A stretch of DNA of 64,000 nucleotides from Hyphomonas neptunium ATCC 15444 (lineage in GTDB: Bacteria; Pseudomonadota; Alphaproteobacteria; Caulobacterales; Hyphomonadaceae): NCBI RefSeq assembly GCF_000013025.1, contig NC_008358.1, positions 744,001 through 808,000 of the forward strand. Reading direction: 5' to 3'. The notes beneath the pieces are model-generated. The model was given only the letters and a program-made list of their open reading frames with translations, did not search any database and was not told the DNA's origin. The translations under genes were made by a program, and so were the position numbers. Within the stretch, counting starts at the first letter, position 1, and each line of letters opens with the position of its first letter. Shown here piece after piece: positions 53,474-64,000 of the stretch.

Positions 53474-54142
53474 GTGATTGAACAAAGGTCCGACGTGCCT
53501 CCAAAGTCAGCGAATTTGCAAAGCAAAGCTGCCGGAGACTATGCTGAAAAGACTCTAGAAGCAGGAACTTCGTCCGCCGTTTCCCCGCTCACCTATATCT
53601 TCCGCACACAGTATCGCCAGCTTCTGCGCTTCTGCCGCATACGGGTGCGTAATGATGCAGATGCCGAAGATATCGTGCAGGGCGCATTCCTGGCGGCGCG
53701 GAGGGCGTACCCTGACAAAGGGACAGACGAGCTGCGGCCGCTATTGTTCACGCTGGTGCGGAACACGGCGCTGAGCCACCTCCGGGCGCCCTGGAGCAAA
53801 CGGCACCAGGGAGAGGATATCGGCGCGATAGGCGAGCAGCTGGCATGTCCGGCCAGCCCGAACCCGGAAAAACAGCTCATGGACGCGGAGCGGCTAGCCA
53901 TTGCTGAAGCCGTGGTGTCGGGCATGAGCGCGCGGCGGCAGGCCGCGTTGCGGCTCCACCGGTATGAAGGTCTTTCCTATGAAGAGATTGCCCGGCGTCT
54001 GTCGATCTCCTCAACCGCCGTCAAAAAACATGTGGCGCGGGCCGTTGCCGAAATTGCCGCGCGCCTGGCCGAAGCCGAAGATCCGGCCGCTCACCACGGA
54101 GACGTGACAGAGAAGGGCACGCGGCCACGTCCGAAGCCGTAA
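53474..54142 (+). CDS. ECF-type RNA polymerase sigma factor (FecI-like)
   Basis: A 222-residue protein. Region 2 (about 48-85) with LLRFCRIRVRNDADAEDIVQGAFLAAR and region 4 (about 140-185) with YEGLSYEEIARRLSISSTAVKKHVARAV identify an ECF sigma factor; the ADAEDIVQ wording and the KKHVARA recognition helix fit FecI-like groups. There is a 40-residue polar N-terminal extension. No anti-sigma or TonB receptor gene is adjacent, so its signal is unknown. GTG at 53474 has GGAG eight bases upstream; GTG at 53468 is too close to it. Confidence 0.8.
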   Translation: MIEQRSDVPPKSANLQSKAAGDYAEKTLEAGTSSAVSPLTYIFRTQYRQLLRFCRIRVRNDADAEDIVQGAFLAARRAYPDKGTDELRPLLFTLVRNTALSHLRAPWSKRHQGEDIGAIGEQLACPASPNPEKQLMDAERLAIAEAVVSGMSARRQAALRLHRYEGLSYEEIARRLSISSTAVKKHVARAVAEIAARLAEAEDPAAHHGDVTEKGTRPRPKP

Positions 54143-54389
54143 ATCGGCCGAGGCCGCCTGCGCTCAACCGTTTTCAGGCAGGACACCGCGGATCGGTTAC
54201 ACGCCGACCGGGGAAGTGCGTCCCGGGGGTGAAGAGTTGCCCTCAGCAAGGCAGAGCGGTGGGAAGGAGGGGCGTGAACTGCTCCGGCAGAGGGCGATGC
54301 ACGAGCTTGCCTCTTCCCGGATGCCTTTCCTGACCTTAGGCAGGGAGAGGCGTGCGGGGGACAGGGCAGGGCCTGTCCCCCCAAATCGC
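54143..54389. other. convergent intergenic region with strong RNA-like structure
   Basis: A 247-base region between the ends of the sigma gene and metK. It contains GCCTCTTCCC facing GGGAGAGGC (about 54310-54351, one bulge) and, nested near it, GCCT and AGGC. A strong GC hairpin is at 54356-54381. No open frame is convincing. It may be a double terminator region or an unknown structured RNA. Confidence 0.4.
54356..54381 (-). terminator. GC-rich hairpin after metK
   Basis: GGGGGACAGG (54356-54365) and CCTGTCCCCC (54372-54381), a perfect 10-bp stem with a 6-base loop, 9 bases after the metK stop on the minus strand. There is no T-tract, but position and strength fit a 3' end structure. Confidence 0.55.
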
Positions 54390-55571
54390 TTAGTTGACGA
54401 GGCGTTTCAGTTCGCCGGCCAGGTCGGTTTTTTCCCAGGTGAAGGTGCCACCCTCGCCGGGGATGCGGCCGAAATGTCCGTAGGCGGCTGTTGGCCCGTA
54501 GATCGGGTTGGACAGCTTCAGATGCGTGCGGATGCCTTTGGGCGAGAGGTCGAAAAGCTCCCGCACGGCTTTGGCGATGCGGGCTTCGTCGGCCTGGCCG
54601 GTGCCGTGGGTGTCGACATAGATCGACAGCGGCTGGGCAACGCCGATCGCGTAGGACACCTGGATGGTGCAGCGCGTGGCGAGGCCCGCGGCAACGATGT
54701 TCTTGGCGAGGTAGCGCGTGGCATAGGCGGCCGAGCGGTCAACCTTGGACGGGTCTTTACCCGAGAACGCGCCGCCGCCATGGGGGGCTGCGCCGCCATA
54801 GGTGTCGACGATGATCTTGCGGCCGGTGAGACCACAGTCGCCATCGGGGCCGCCGATGACGAAGCTGCCGGTGGGGTTGACGTAGAATTTCTCTTCGGGC
54901 GGGAACCAGCCCTCGGGGAGGACGGCTTTTACCACCGGGCGGATGACCTCGCGCAGCTCTTCCTGGCTGACGCCGGCCTTGTGCTGGTGAGAAACAACGA
55001 CCGCGTTGACGCCAACCGGACGGGAGCCTTCATACTGGAGCGTCACCTGGCTTTTGGCGTCGGGCTCAAGCTGCGGGTTCTTGCCTGAATGGCGCAGCTC
55101 CGCCAGTTTCTGGAGGATCTGGTGAGAGTAGACGAGCGTGGCGGGCATCAGCTCGGGCGTTTCATCGGTGGCATAGCCGAACATGATGCCCTGGTCGCCG
55201 GCGCCTTCTTCCTTGAAGAGGCCCTGACCTTCTTCAACGCCCTGGGCAATCTCGGCAGATTGTCCGTGGACGTGGTTTTCAACCGCCATCTTTTCCCAAT
55301 GGAAGCCGTCCTGCTCATAGCCGATTTTTTTTACAACGGCGCGGGCCGCAGCGTTCATTTCGTCAGGCGTGACGACGGAGCCGTTATTGGTGCGCACTTC
55401 GCCGGCCAGGACCACGCGATTGGTCGTGCACAGCGTTTCGACGGCGACTTTCGAGGTCGGGTCCTTGCTCAGGAACAGATCGACAATCGCGTCGGAAATC
55501 TGGTCGGCAACCTTGTCGGGATGGCCTTCGGCGACGCTCTCGCTGGTGAACTCATGGGACTTCAGGGGCAT
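54390..55571 (-). CDS. metK: S-adenosylmethionine synthetase
   Basis: A 393-residue enzyme that makes SAM from methionine and ATP. Motifs: [16 protein letters not shown] at the N-terminus, the [18 protein letters not shown] block and [19 protein letters not shown]. Length is family-typical (E. coli 384). It is the last gene of the minus-strand run ahcY-purU-metK with a 22-base gap after purU. I see no SAM riboswitch in that gap. Confidence 0.96.
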   Translation of the reverse strand: MPLKSHEFTSESVAEGHPDKVADQISDAIVDLFLSKDPTSKVAVETLCTTNRVVLAGEVRTNNGSVVTPDEMNAAARAVVKKIGYEQDGFHWEKMAVENHVHGQSAEIAQGVEEGQGLFKEEGAGDQGIMFGYATDETPELMPATLVYSHQILQKLAELRHSGKNPQLEPDAKSQVTLQYEGSRPVGVNAVVVSHQHKAGVSQEELREVIRPVVKAVLPEGWFPPEEKFYVNPTGSFVIGGPDGDCGLTGRKIIVDTYGGAAPHGGGAFSGKDPSKVDRSAAYATRYLAKNIVAAGLATRCTIQVSYAIGVAQPLSIYVDTHGTGQADEARIAKAVRELFDLSPKGIRTHLKLSNPIYGPTAAYGHFGRIPGEGGTFTWEKTDLAGELKRLVN

Positions 55572-55593
55572 TCTTGGCTCCTCTTGGAATGGC

Positions 55594-56451
55594 TTACCGG
55601 GCGAACACGACTGTGCGGCCGGAATTCAGGAAAATGCGGTGCTCGGCATGGGCTTTTACCGCCCGCAGAAGGGCAATGCCTTCGATGTGGCGGCCGGTTT
55701 CGACCATGTCTTCTGGCGTGAATGTGTGGTCGATGGTTTCGGTGGCCTGGGTGATGATCGGGCCTTCATCGAGATCGGCGGTGACATAATGGGCCGTAGC
55801 GCCGATGACTTTTACGCCGCGGGCATGCGCCTGGTGATAGGGCTGGGCGCCCTTGAAACCGGGCAGGAAGGAATGGTGGATGTTGATGACGCGGCCTTCA
55901 AGACGGCGGCAGGCCTCCTCGCTGAGCACCTGCATGTAGCGTGCAAGGACGACCAGTTCGGAGCGGGTCTCTTCAATGATACTGTAGAGGAGCGCTTCGG
56001 CGTCGGGCTTGGATGCGGCCGTGACCGGGACATGGAACCAGGGCAGGCCCCAATGGGCAAAAGCCGGCTTGAGGCTGTCATGATTGGAGACGATGCCGGT
56101 AATCTCGATGGGCAGTTCATGGCGCCGCGCCGCGTAGAGCAGCGTGTTGGCGCAATGGTCTGACTTCGAGACCAGCAGCAGGGTGCGCAGCTTTTCGTCC
56201 GACGAGCGGATCTGCCAGTCGGCTTCGATCTCTGCGGCGAGCGGCGCCATCGCGGCCTTCACGGCGTCGAGCGAACCGCCATTGCCCGGCGGGCTGAACA
56301 CCAGCCGGGCAAAGAAACGGTTCGTCTGCGGATCACCGAAGGTGCGCGAGGTGACGATGAAGCAGCCATGCTCCTCCATGAGCCGTGCAAGGCTGGCCAC
56401 GAGGCCAACCCTGTCCGGGCAACTCAGGGTAAGGATGAAGGTCTGCGACAA
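55594..56451 (-). CDS. purU: formyltetrahydrofolate deformylase
   Basis: A 285-residue enzyme that hydrolyses 10-formyl-THF to THF and formate. An N-terminal ACT domain ([20 protein letters not shown]) senses methionine/glycine in E. coli. The catalytic part has [28 protein letters not shown] and [17 protein letters not shown]. The TTG at 56451 (GGGGAC upstream, 20 bases after the ahcY stop) gives the family length. A longer frame to 56538 would overlap ahcY by 68 bases and adds no conserved residues. Confidence 0.92.
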   Translation of the reverse strand: MSQTFILTLSCPDRVGLVASLARLMEEHGCFIVTSRTFGDPQTNRFFARLVFSPPGNGGSLDAVKAAMAPLAAEIEADWQIRSSDEKLRTLLLVSKSDHCANTLLYAARRHELPIEITGIVSNHDSLKPAFAHWGLPWFHVPVTAASKPDAEALLYSIIEETRSELVVLARYMQVLSEEACRRLEGRVINIHHSFLPGFKGAQPYHQAHARGVKVIGATAHYVTADLDEGPIITQATETIDHTFTPEDMVETGRHIEGIALLRAVKAHAEHRIFLNSGRTVVFAR

Positions 56452-56470
56452 GGCTGTCCCCGCTGCCGGA

Positions 56471-57880
56471 TCAGTAGCGGTAATGTTCCGGCTTGAACGG
56501 GCCGGTCTGTTCCACGCCGATATACGCGGCCTGTTCACCCGACAGCTTGGTCAGCTGGACGCCGAGCTTGTCGAGGTGGAGACGGGCGACTTTCTCGTCG
56601 AGGTGCTTGGGCAGGGTGTAGACCTTGTTGTCATATTCGTTGCCGCGCAGGTGAAGCTCGATCTGGGCGAGCGTCTGGTTGGTGAAGGAGGCCGACATCA
56701 CGAAGGAGGGGTGGCCGGTGGCGTTGCCAAGGTTTACCAGGCGGCCTTCGGAGAGGAGGATGATGCGTTTCCCGTCCGGGAAGGTGATCATGTCGACCTG
56801 CGGCTTGATGTTGGTCCACTGGAAATTGCGCAGGCCTTCGACCTGAATTTCGTTGTCGAAGTGGCCGATATTGCAGACGATGGCCATGTCTTTCATGGCG
56901 CGCATGTGGTCGACGGTGAGGATGTCCTTGTTACCGGTCGCGGTGACGAAGATGTCAAATTTGGGCGCGGCTTCGTCCATGGTCAGGACTTCAAACCCGT
57001 CCATGGCGGCCTGCAGGGCGCAGATCGGATCGACTTCCGAAACGCCGACGCGGGCGCCCGAGCCGGCGAGCGAGGCGGCCGAGCCTTTGCCGACATCGCC
57101 ATAGCCGGCGACGAAGGCTTTCTTGCCGGCCATCATGACGTCCGTGCCGCGGCGGATCGCGTCGACGAGCGACTCTTTACAGCCATACTTATTGTCGAAC
57201 TTCGACTTGGTGACCGAGTCGTTGACGTTGATTGCCGGGAAAGGCAGTTCGCCGCGCTTTTCCAGCTGGTAGAGGCGGTTGACGCCTGTGGTGGTCTCTT
57301 CCGAGACGCCGCGGACGCCGGCCTTGGTTTTCTTGAACCAGCCGGGCGAGGCCGTCAGGCGCTTTTTGATCTGGGCAAAGAAATACTTCTCTTCTTCCGA
57401 GGTGGGCTTTTCGAGGAAGGAGGGATCGGATTCGGCCTTTTCGCCGAGGATCAGGTACATCGTGGCGTCGCCGCCATCATCGAGGATGAGGTTGGGGCCT
57501 TCGCCATCGGGCCATTGGAACATGCGGTCGGTGTAGTCCCAGTATTCTTCCAGCGTCTCGCCTTTGTAGGCGAAGACGGCGGTGCCGGCGTCCGCGATGG
57601 CTGCGGCGGCGTGGTCCTGCGTGGAGTAGATGTTGCAGGAAACCCAGCGCACCTGGGCGCCAAGGGCTTCGAGGGTCTGGATCAGCACGGCGGTCTGGAT
57701 CGTCATGTGCAGGGAGCCGCAGATGCGGGCGCCTTTGAGCGGCTGGCTGGGGCCGAACTCTTCGCGGGCAGCCATCAGGCCCGGCATTTCGGTTTCGGCA
57801 ATCGCGATCTCTTTCCGGCCGTACTCTGCCAGCGAGATGTCCTTCACGAAATAGTCCTGGGGGGCGGCTTTGGCGCTCAT
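56471..57880 (-). CDS. ahcY: adenosylhomocysteinase
   Basis: A 469-residue S-adenosylhomocysteine hydrolase; it removes the methyltransferase product SAH to adenosine and homocysteine. The NAD-binding region has [17 protein letters not shown], and the substrate part has [26 protein letters not shown] and, at the C-terminus, FKPEHYRY. The long bacterial form with the insert is present. It is the first gene of the ahcY-purU-metK run; the 112 bases before it should hold the promoter. I looked for an SAH riboswitch there and saw none. Confidence 0.96.
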   Translation of the reverse strand: MSAKAAPQDYFVKDISLAEYGRKEIAIAETEMPGLMAAREEFGPSQPLKGARICGSLHMTIQTAVLIQTLEALGAQVRWVSCNIYSTQDHAAAAIADAGTAVFAYKGETLEEYWDYTDRMFQWPDGEGPNLILDDGGDATMYLILGEKAESDPSFLEKPTSEEEKYFFAQIKKRLTASPGWFKKTKAGVRGVSEETTTGVNRLYQLEKRGELPFPAINVNDSVTKSKFDNKYGCKESLVDAIRRGTDVMMAGKKAFVAGYGDVGKGSAASLAGSGARVGVSEVDPICALQAAMDGFEVLTMDEAAPKFDIFVTATGNKDILTVDHMRAMKDMAIVCNIGHFDNEIQVEGLRNFQWTNIKPQVDMITFPDGKRIILLSEGRLVNLGNATGHPSFVMSASFTNQTLAQIELHLRGNEYDNKVYTLPKHLDEKVARLHLDKLGVQLTKLSGEQAAYIGVEQTGPFKPEHYRY

Positions 57881-57992
57881 ATCAACGATCCTTTATATGT
57901 TGGGCTGCGGTTAACATGGCCGGTGGGCACGCGCAAGGTTTTGCCGCTGCAAGCTGCGTTGAATTGGCCGGATGGTCTGTTGGGGCGCGACC

Positions 57993-58868
57993 CTATTCCC
58001 GGAAAGGCGCGGTGAGCAGGCTTTGCAGGTATTGGCCGTACTCATTGCGGTAGCCGGCGGCGAGCTTTTCGAGCTGCGCGTCGTCGATGAAGCGCTTGCG
58101 CCAGGCGACTTCCTCGGGGCAGGCGATCTTCATGCCCTGGCGCTTTTCGACCGTCTGCACGAACTGGGACGCCTGGATGAGGCCGTCAAAAGTGCCGGCG
58201 TCGAGCCAGGCGGTGCCGCGGGCGAGGCGATGGACGTTGAGGTTGCCGCGCTGGAGGTAAACTTCGTTGACCGAGGTGATTTCCAGCTCGCCGCGGGCGG
58301 AGGACTGGACGTCCTTTGCAATGTCGACCACGTCCTTGTCGTAGAAATAGAGGCCGGTGACCGCCCAGTTGCTTTTGGGGCGGGCGGGTTTTTCCTCGAT
58401 GGAGATGGCTTTGCCGTCGGCGCCCATTTCAACGATGCCGAAGTCGGAGGGGTTGTTGACCTGGCAGGCGAGCACCGTGGCGCCGGTTTCAAGCTTTCCG
58501 AACTTTTCCAGCTCCCCGCCGAGGCCGGCGCCGTAGAACATGTTGTCCCCAAGGGCCAGCGCGCTGCTCTGGCCGTTCACGAAGCCGGCGCCGATGATGT
58601 AGGCCTCTGCAAGGCCGCGTGGCTCTGGCTGGGGGGCGTAGGTGAAGCTCATGCCCCAATCCTCGCCGGTGCCCAGCAGCCGCTGATAGGCTGTCAGGGA
58701 ATCGGGCATGGCGATCACGAGGATTTCGCGAATGCCCGCAAGCATCAGCGTCGTGATCGGATGGTAGACCATCGGCTTGTCATAGATCGGCAGCAATTGT
58801 TTGGAGGTGCCGCGCGTGATCGGATAGAGGCGCGTACCTTTTCCGCCCGCCAGAATGATGCCCTTCAT
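57993..58868 (-). CDS. rfbA: glucose-1-phosphate thymidylyltransferase
   Basis: A 291-residue enzyme that makes dTDP-glucose from glucose-1-phosphate and dTTP, the first step to dTDP-L-rhamnose. N-terminal [18 protein letters not shown], then [48 protein letters not shown] and [10 protein letters not shown]. Length matches RmlA. It lies 111 bases after rfbB on the minus strand, closer to a separate unit than a tightly coupled one. Confidence 0.94.
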   Translation of the reverse strand: MKGIILAGGKGTRLYPITRGTSKQLLPIYDKPMVYHPITTLMLAGIREILVIAMPDSLTAYQRLLGTGEDWGMSFTYAPQPEPRGLAEAYIIGAGFVNGQSSALALGDNMFYGAGLGGELEKFGKLETGATVLACQVNNPSDFGIVEMGADGKAISIEEKPARPKSNWAVTGLYFYDKDVVDIAKDVQSSARGELEITSVNEVYLQRGNLNVHRLARGTAWLDAGTFDGLIQASQFVQTVEKRQGMKIACPEEVAWRKRFIDDAQLEKLAAGYRNEYGQYLQSLLTAPFRE

Positions 58869-58979
58869 TGAATCTACAATCCTGTTTTACCCGCCGGCAG
58901 CACTGGCCGCGCAAGCTATCGCGGCGTGCGGGCATTGCAATCGCCTATGTGTGCATTCTGCAGCGTATCGGGAGGCGTG

Positions 58980-60077
58980 TCAGTCTTTTGCGGCCGGCTC
59001 GCCGGAGGCGGCGAGGAGGCCGAGCCGGTCTCCGGAATATACCGATTTGCGCAACGGCCCCCACCATTCGGGGTGATCGATATACCATTCGACCGTTTTC
59101 CGGATGCCGGTGTCGAAGGTTTCCTCCGCTTTCCAGCCGAGCTCGGTCTGAAGTTTGGCTGCGTCAATCGCATAGCGCTGATCGTGGCCGGGCCGGTCGG
59201 AAACAAATTCGATCAGCTCCCGGCGCGGCCGGTTTGCGGGCCGCAGTTCGTCGAGGAGGTCACAGATCGTGTGAACGACCTGGAGATTGGTGCGCTCGTT
59301 CAGCCCGCCGACATTATAGGTTTCGCCGGGCCGTCCCGTCGTGGCGATCCTCCACAGCGCGCGGGCATGATCTTCCACATGCAGCCAGTCGCGTATGTTC
59401 GATCCATCGCCATAGACCGGCAGCCTCTGTCCCTCGAGCGCGTTCAGAATGATCAGCGGAATGAGCTTTTCGGGAAAGTGATACGGGCCGTAATTGTTTG
59501 AGCAGTTCGACACAATGACCGGCAGGCCATAGGTGCGGTGCCAGGCCTTGGCCAGATGGTCTGACGCGGCCTTTGAGGCCGAATAGGGCGAGGACGGATC
59601 ATAGGCTGTGGTCTCGCTGAAGAGACCGTCGGGCCCGAGCGAGCCGTACACTTCATCGGTGGACACATGAAGGAAGCGAAACCGGCTGCGCAGGTCGCCG
59701 GAGCGCTCTGCCTGCAAGGCGCGGGCGGCCTCAAGAAGATTGTAGGTACCGTTGATATTGGTCTGAATGAATTGCTGCGAGCCGGAAATGGAGCGGTCTA
59801 CATGCGTTTCAGCGGCAAGGTGGAGGACATAATCGGGACGTTCGGCTAGGAATATGTCGCGCATCGCGGGGGCATTGCAGATGTCTTCGCGGATGAATGT
59901 GTAGCGCGGCGAGGCGGAGACCGGCGCGAGGGAGTCCAGATTGGCCGCGTAAGTGAGCTTGTCCACCACGGTTACACGGGCGTGCGTGGTATCAATAAGA
60001 TGACGGACGAGCGCGGACCCGATGAAGCCGGCGCCGCCTGTTACTAGGACTTTCACAGGAGGACTGTTGGTCTGCAT
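58980..60077 (-). CDS. rfbB: dTDP-glucose 4,6-dehydratase
   Basis: A 365-residue extended short-chain dehydrogenase that converts dTDP-glucose to the 4-keto-6-deoxy sugar. Rossmann motif [39 protein letters not shown] and the catalytic [11 protein letters not shown] (YxxxK); [12 protein letters not shown] for the substrate. The ATG at 60077 follows the stop of the rfbC remnant at once. A GTG 8 codons later (starting KVLVTGG) is an alternative. Confidence 0.93.
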   Translation of the reverse strand: MQTNSPPVKVLVTGGAGFIGSALVRHLIDTTHARVTVVDKLTYAANLDSLAPVSASPRYTFIREDICNAPAMRDIFLAERPDYVLHLAAETHVDRSISGSQQFIQTNINGTYNLLEAARALQAERSGDLRSRFRFLHVSTDEVYGSLGPDGLFSETTAYDPSSPYSASKAASDHLAKAWHRTYGLPVIVSNCSNNYGPYHFPEKLIPLIILNALEGQRLPVYGDGSNIRDWLHVEDHARALWRIATTGRPGETYNVGGLNERTNLQVVHTICDLLDELRPANRPRRELIEFVSDRPGHDQRYAIDAAKLQTELGWKAEETFDTGIRKTVEWYIDHPEWWGPLRKSVYSGDRLGLLAASGEPAAKD

Positions 60078-60470
60078 CTAGCTTCTGGAATACTGGAAAT
60101 AGTCGGGAAGGTCCGACAGGTTGGGCTGCGCGGCGACTTTTTCGGACTGGATGGGGGCGTTCCCCTGGAGGGGCCAGTCAATGGCAATCGAGGGGGCGTT
60201 CCAGGCGAGGCAGCGATCAAGTGCGCGGTCAGCCATTTTTTGCCGATAAACCGACGCCAATGTGTCCCGGATGTTGGACAGCTTTGCCTGACCGGACGGA
60301 ACTATCTGAACATGCAACCAGCGAAGCAAACTGCGTGCGTGCGGAAGCGGCTGGTTATCTTGGAGGATGGGACCGGATGGTCCGTTCTGATCGTAGGGGG
60401 CCTGACGGTAAACTTCGAAACGCCGAACCTTTACCAGAAAGATTTCCGGAATCGATTGGGAGAAGAGCAT
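60078..60470 (-). pseudogene. rfbC: rfbC remnant (decayed dTDP-4-dehydrorhamnose 3,5-epimerase)
   Basis: The 130-codon frame clearly descends from RmlC: IFLVKVRRF at the start, EVYRQAPYDQNG, ILQDNQPLPHARSLLRWLHVQ and, at the end, CLAWNAPSIAIDWPL and PNLSDLPDYFQY. Compared with the 195-residue RfbC at 47567, about 8 codons after RRF (around the GDERGWF position) and about 45-55 in the middle (from AKL to the VYK position, including the LIPAGFAHGF block) are missing. The conserved RGLH has become RWLH. Both deletions keep the frame. It is ahead of rfbB as in a normal rfb operon; it cannot make a normal cupin fold. Confidence 0.75.
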
Positions 60471-60820
60471 CTAAGTCCTTTCAGAGCGGAAGCCCATGGA
60501 AAGCCGTAAACTAGCATTCTTGCAGTCCGTTTGGCCGAGAGGTCGCCAAGCAGGGCGTAGTTGTCAAGTCGTCTAGCGGAAGGGCAGTTGTCATGCGCGC
60601 GGATTTGCGAACTAAGTCGCTGGCGCCGTGGATGCGGCTACATTCCGGGTTTTTGATCGCACGCTCATGTGGGGTTGCAAGATTTCTTTACCCACTTGCC
60701 TTGGGGCGATGATGTTCCGCCTGATTGACCTTCTGGGCACAGCTCCGAAGATTGATCTTTCGTTGCATTGGTCCAAAAAGCGATAACAAGGCCGTCCGTG
60801 ACAAAAAAAGGAGCGAGAAG
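60471..60820. other. divergent intergenic region, rfbC remnant / glycosyltransferase
   Basis: A 350-base region that should hold promoters for both directions. A small frame of 25 codons (60710-60787) starts with ATGATG after TTGGGGCG, a good ribosome-binding site, and stops before the glycosyltransferase; it may be a leader peptide or chance. I see no repeat or RNA gene. Confidence 0.5.
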
Positions 60821-62005
60821 TTGGATTTGAATGCGCCGGGACTGGGCGACCGCCTTCTCTGGAGAATGAGGAATCTTGTGTTGCAACGCCCCGGCAACGG
60901 CGCTGATTGGGCGCCAGGAGAGCTGGTATATGTCGCGGGCCTTTTCAGCACGGCAAGTGGTATAGGCCAGTCTGCGCGCGCGTGCGCAGATGCGCTTGAG
61001 GTGTCCGGGGTTAATGTCATCAGGATCGATCTGAGCGCTGGGTTCGGCCAAGTGGACCTTCACGCGCCTATGGGAGCGTTGCTCAGCCATCGTCTGTCGC
61101 AATGCCCGCGCGGAGGCACGCTGATCGTTCATCTGAACGCCCCTGAGCTGGAGCGCGCCCTCTTTCTGTGCCGCAACTGGAGGGGGGCGGGCAGACGCCT
61201 AATCGCTGCATGGGTGTGGGAGCTGCCTATCGCGCCCGCCTCTTGGGACAAAGCAGTCGATTTGTTTGATGAGCTCTGGGTACCGAGCACTTTTACACAA
61301 GCCTCAATGAAATCTCTGTGCGGGAAGCCCATCCGCGTGGTGCCCTACTATCTCGGGGATCTGTCCGGATTCCGGGCTGCTACAGGAAGTCATCGAGGAG
61401 TTCGCTGTGTGGCATTTGCCGATGGCCGGTCTTCATTCGAGCGGAAGAACGTGCTCGGCGCGGTACGTGCTTTCCGGCAGGCGCACCTACCTGAAGGATC
61501 GATGCTAACAGTTAAGACACGGAATTTGTACTTATCCGAAGAATTCCGGCTACATATTAGCCAAGCAGTGGAAAGCGACGAGCGCATCAACATCATTGAT
61601 GAATCCATGCCTAGGAGCACGCTTCTACAGCTGGTTGCTGACCATGATATATTGCTTTCGCTGCATAGGGCCGAAGGCTTCGGGCTGCCGATTGCTGAAG
61701 CGATGGCGATGGGCAAAGTTGTTATCGCAACGGGTTGGTCGGGCAATATGGATTTCATGGATGAAACCTGCTCAGTTCCGGTGCCATACGAACTGGTGGA
61801 AGTGGCGGATAAATACAACGTTTATACCGGACATACAGGCGCAGTCTGGGCCGACCCAGATGTTGGCGCTGCCGCTGCTGCACTGACACAGATTGCAGAT
61901 GACCCTGCGCTACGCCTGCGGCTTGGGGAGACGGCAAGATCCAAAATGAAGAGCCTATCTTCAGGAGAGCACTATCTGGCTGCTCTGCGGCCAAATAAAT
62001 CGTGA
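60821..62005 (+). CDS. family 4 glycosyltransferase
   Basis: A 394-residue GT-B enzyme. FSTASGIGQSARACADAL marks the acceptor-side glycine loop; LSLHRAEGFGLPIAEAMAMG followed by VIATGWSGNMDFM is the donor-binding E-x7-E region of GT4. The TTG at 60821 with AAAAAGGAG seven bases upstream is the best start; a TTG at 60725 would add 32 basic residues. Donor unknown; GDP-6-deoxyhexose from the next genes, or dTDP-rhamnose, are candidates. Confidence 0.85.
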   Translation: MDLNAPGLGDRLLWRMRNLVLQRPGNGADWAPGELVYVAGLFSTASGIGQSARACADALEVSGVNVIRIDLSAGFGQVDLHAPMGALLSHRLSQCPRGGTLIVHLNAPELERALFLCRNWRGAGRRLIAAWVWELPIAPASWDKAVDLFDELWVPSTFTQASMKSLCGKPIRVVPYYLGDLSGFRAATGSHRGVRCVAFADGRSSFERKNVLGAVRAFRQAHLPEGSMLTVKTRNLYLSEEFRLHISQAVESDERINIIDESMPRSTLLQLVADHDILLSLHRAEGFGLPIAEAMAMGKVVIATGWSGNMDFMDETCSVPVPYELVEVADKYNVYTGHTGAVWADPDVGAAAAALTQIADDPALRLRLGETARSKMKSLSSGEHYLAALRPNKS

Positions 62006-63446
<1,441 letters not shown>

Positions 63447-63478
63447 ACGGTTCAGGCTGACAGAAAGGCATCTGCGAA

Positions 63479-64000
63479 ATGACAGGTCGCCGTATCCTCA
63501 TCACAGGCGCAAATGGCTTTGTCGGCGGATATATGATCCGCGAACTTGTCGCAGCAGGTTATCAGCATTCAGAGTTGCACACATTAACAGTTTCGGGAGC
63601 TGAGCAGTCTCTGAGAATAGGGCAGGCTCATCGGTGCGATCTCAGGGATAGCGCTTCGATCCACCGTCTGCTGCAGGAGGTGCAGCCTACAGGAATTGTG
63701 CACCTTGCTGCGATTGCTCTGCCTTCTCAAGCCAAGGCTGATCCCTCTGCGGCCTGGGCTGTGAATTTTGAAGCTGTGCGCCAGTTGGGGGAGGCGGTTC
63801 TGGCTTGTTCGCCACATGCCGTTCTCGTATTTGCAGGCAGCTCCGAAAGCTATGGTGCAAGCTTCAATACTGTTGCCGGGGCAGTCAATGAGGGGACCGC
63901 GCTGCGCCCTCTGACACCCTATGCAGCGACCAAGGCGGCGGCGGATGTTGCGTTGGGGCAGATGCGTAATGACGGCCTGAACGCAGTACGTTTCCGGGCC
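63479..64000 (+). CDS. GDP-6-deoxy-D-mannose reductase-like (3' end outside window)
   Basis: The frame is open to the window end; 174 residues are visible. Rossmann motif ILITGANGFVGGYMIREL, HLAAIALPSQAKADPS, AGSSESYG and the catalytic YAATKAAAD (YxxxK) fit the reductase/epimerase group that acts after Gmd (Rmd, GDP-D-rhamnose) rather than the longer GDP-fucose synthase. It is 32 bases after gmd. Rmd is the best guess; GDP-L-fucose or talose reductases cannot be excluded until the C-terminus is seen. Confidence 0.8.
   Translation, partial: MTGRRILITGANGFVGGYMIRELVAAGYQHSELHTLTVSGAEQSLRIGQAHRCDLRDSASIHRLLQEVQPTGIVHLAAIALPSQAKADPSAAWAVNFEAVRQLGEAVLACSPHAVLVFAGSSESYGASFNTVAGAVNEGTALRPLTPYAATKAAADVALGQMRNDGLNAVRFRA

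Noticed and set aside
53120..53526. Minus-strand frames between XRE and sigma genes
   Set aside because: No ribosome-binding site or recognisable domain; one overlaps the sigma gene start.
57881..57992. SAH or SAM riboswitch before ahcY
   Set aside because: Neither the conserved SAH core nor a SAM pseudoknot is recognisable; the gap before metK (22 bases) is too short for one.

Overview
The window is a GC-rich, gene-dense bacterial chromosome segment with about 58 protein genes and no rRNA, tRNA, CRISPR array, transposase or phage gene that I can see. The gene content points to an alphaproteobacterium: a MucR/Ros regulator, SufE, DUF1491, DUF6456, a stand-alone DnaA domain-IV protein, PAS_5, NnrU and Ros-type rather than LacI-type regulators. 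Family resemblance suggests Hyphomonadaceae or Caulobacterales, which is inference only.

Layout. 1-6656: the 3' part of an Mrp/Mbh-type cation/proton antiporter operon (DUF4040/MbhE-like, MnhB, MnhC, two MnhD-like, a small membrane protein and a third NuoL/MnhA-like subunit), closed by a hairpin. 6827-9014: regulatory genes (MucR, PAS_5, a solo DnaA domain IV and DUF6456). 9021-14427: SufE, exported and lipoprotein genes of unknown function, and a membrane histidine kinase. 14558-22610: translation and rRNA modification (prfC, uup, rsuA, rsmC), an exported hydrolase and a thiolase. 23029-25180: a TadE/TadG pair without the rest of a Tad system. 25227-36776: dnaJ, the lpoA/rsmI/yraN group, two glycosyltransferases, a cytochrome c, PBP1A, a diguanylate cyclase and NnrU. 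36833-41387: panB, then yfgM-bamB-der in the E. coli order.

41452-64000 is largely nucleotide-sugar and sulfur/methyl metabolism. It holds manC, cysD-cysNC diverging from glmS, rfbC-rfbD with a nucleotidyltransferase, an AGE-family isomerase, a DegT aminotransferase, a small XRE regulator and an ECF-like sigma factor that share a palindrome, an ahcY-purU-metK operon, rfbA and rfbB with a decayed second rfbC, a GT4 glycosyltransferase, gmd and a partial rmd-like reductase. ManC, Gmd and the reductase would give GDP-D-rhamnose or a related GDP-6-deoxyhexose, while RfbA/B/C/D give dTDP-L-rhamnose. The region therefore looks like part of a surface-polysaccharide locus.

The least ordinary signals are: two identical 10-bp palindromes, one in the XRE promoter region and one over the -10 of the sigma-factor gene; a 27-bp palindrome touching the rfbC start codon; an rfbC pseudogene with two in-frame deletions; the DnaA-domain-IV/DUF6456 pair with an inverted repeat in front; a 16-bp perfect palindrome upstream of the thiolase; and a Pol-beta-type nucleotidyltransferase at the end of rfbCD. 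None is proof of a new system. The XRE/sigma pair and the DnaA-like pair are the best candidates for new regulatory circuits.
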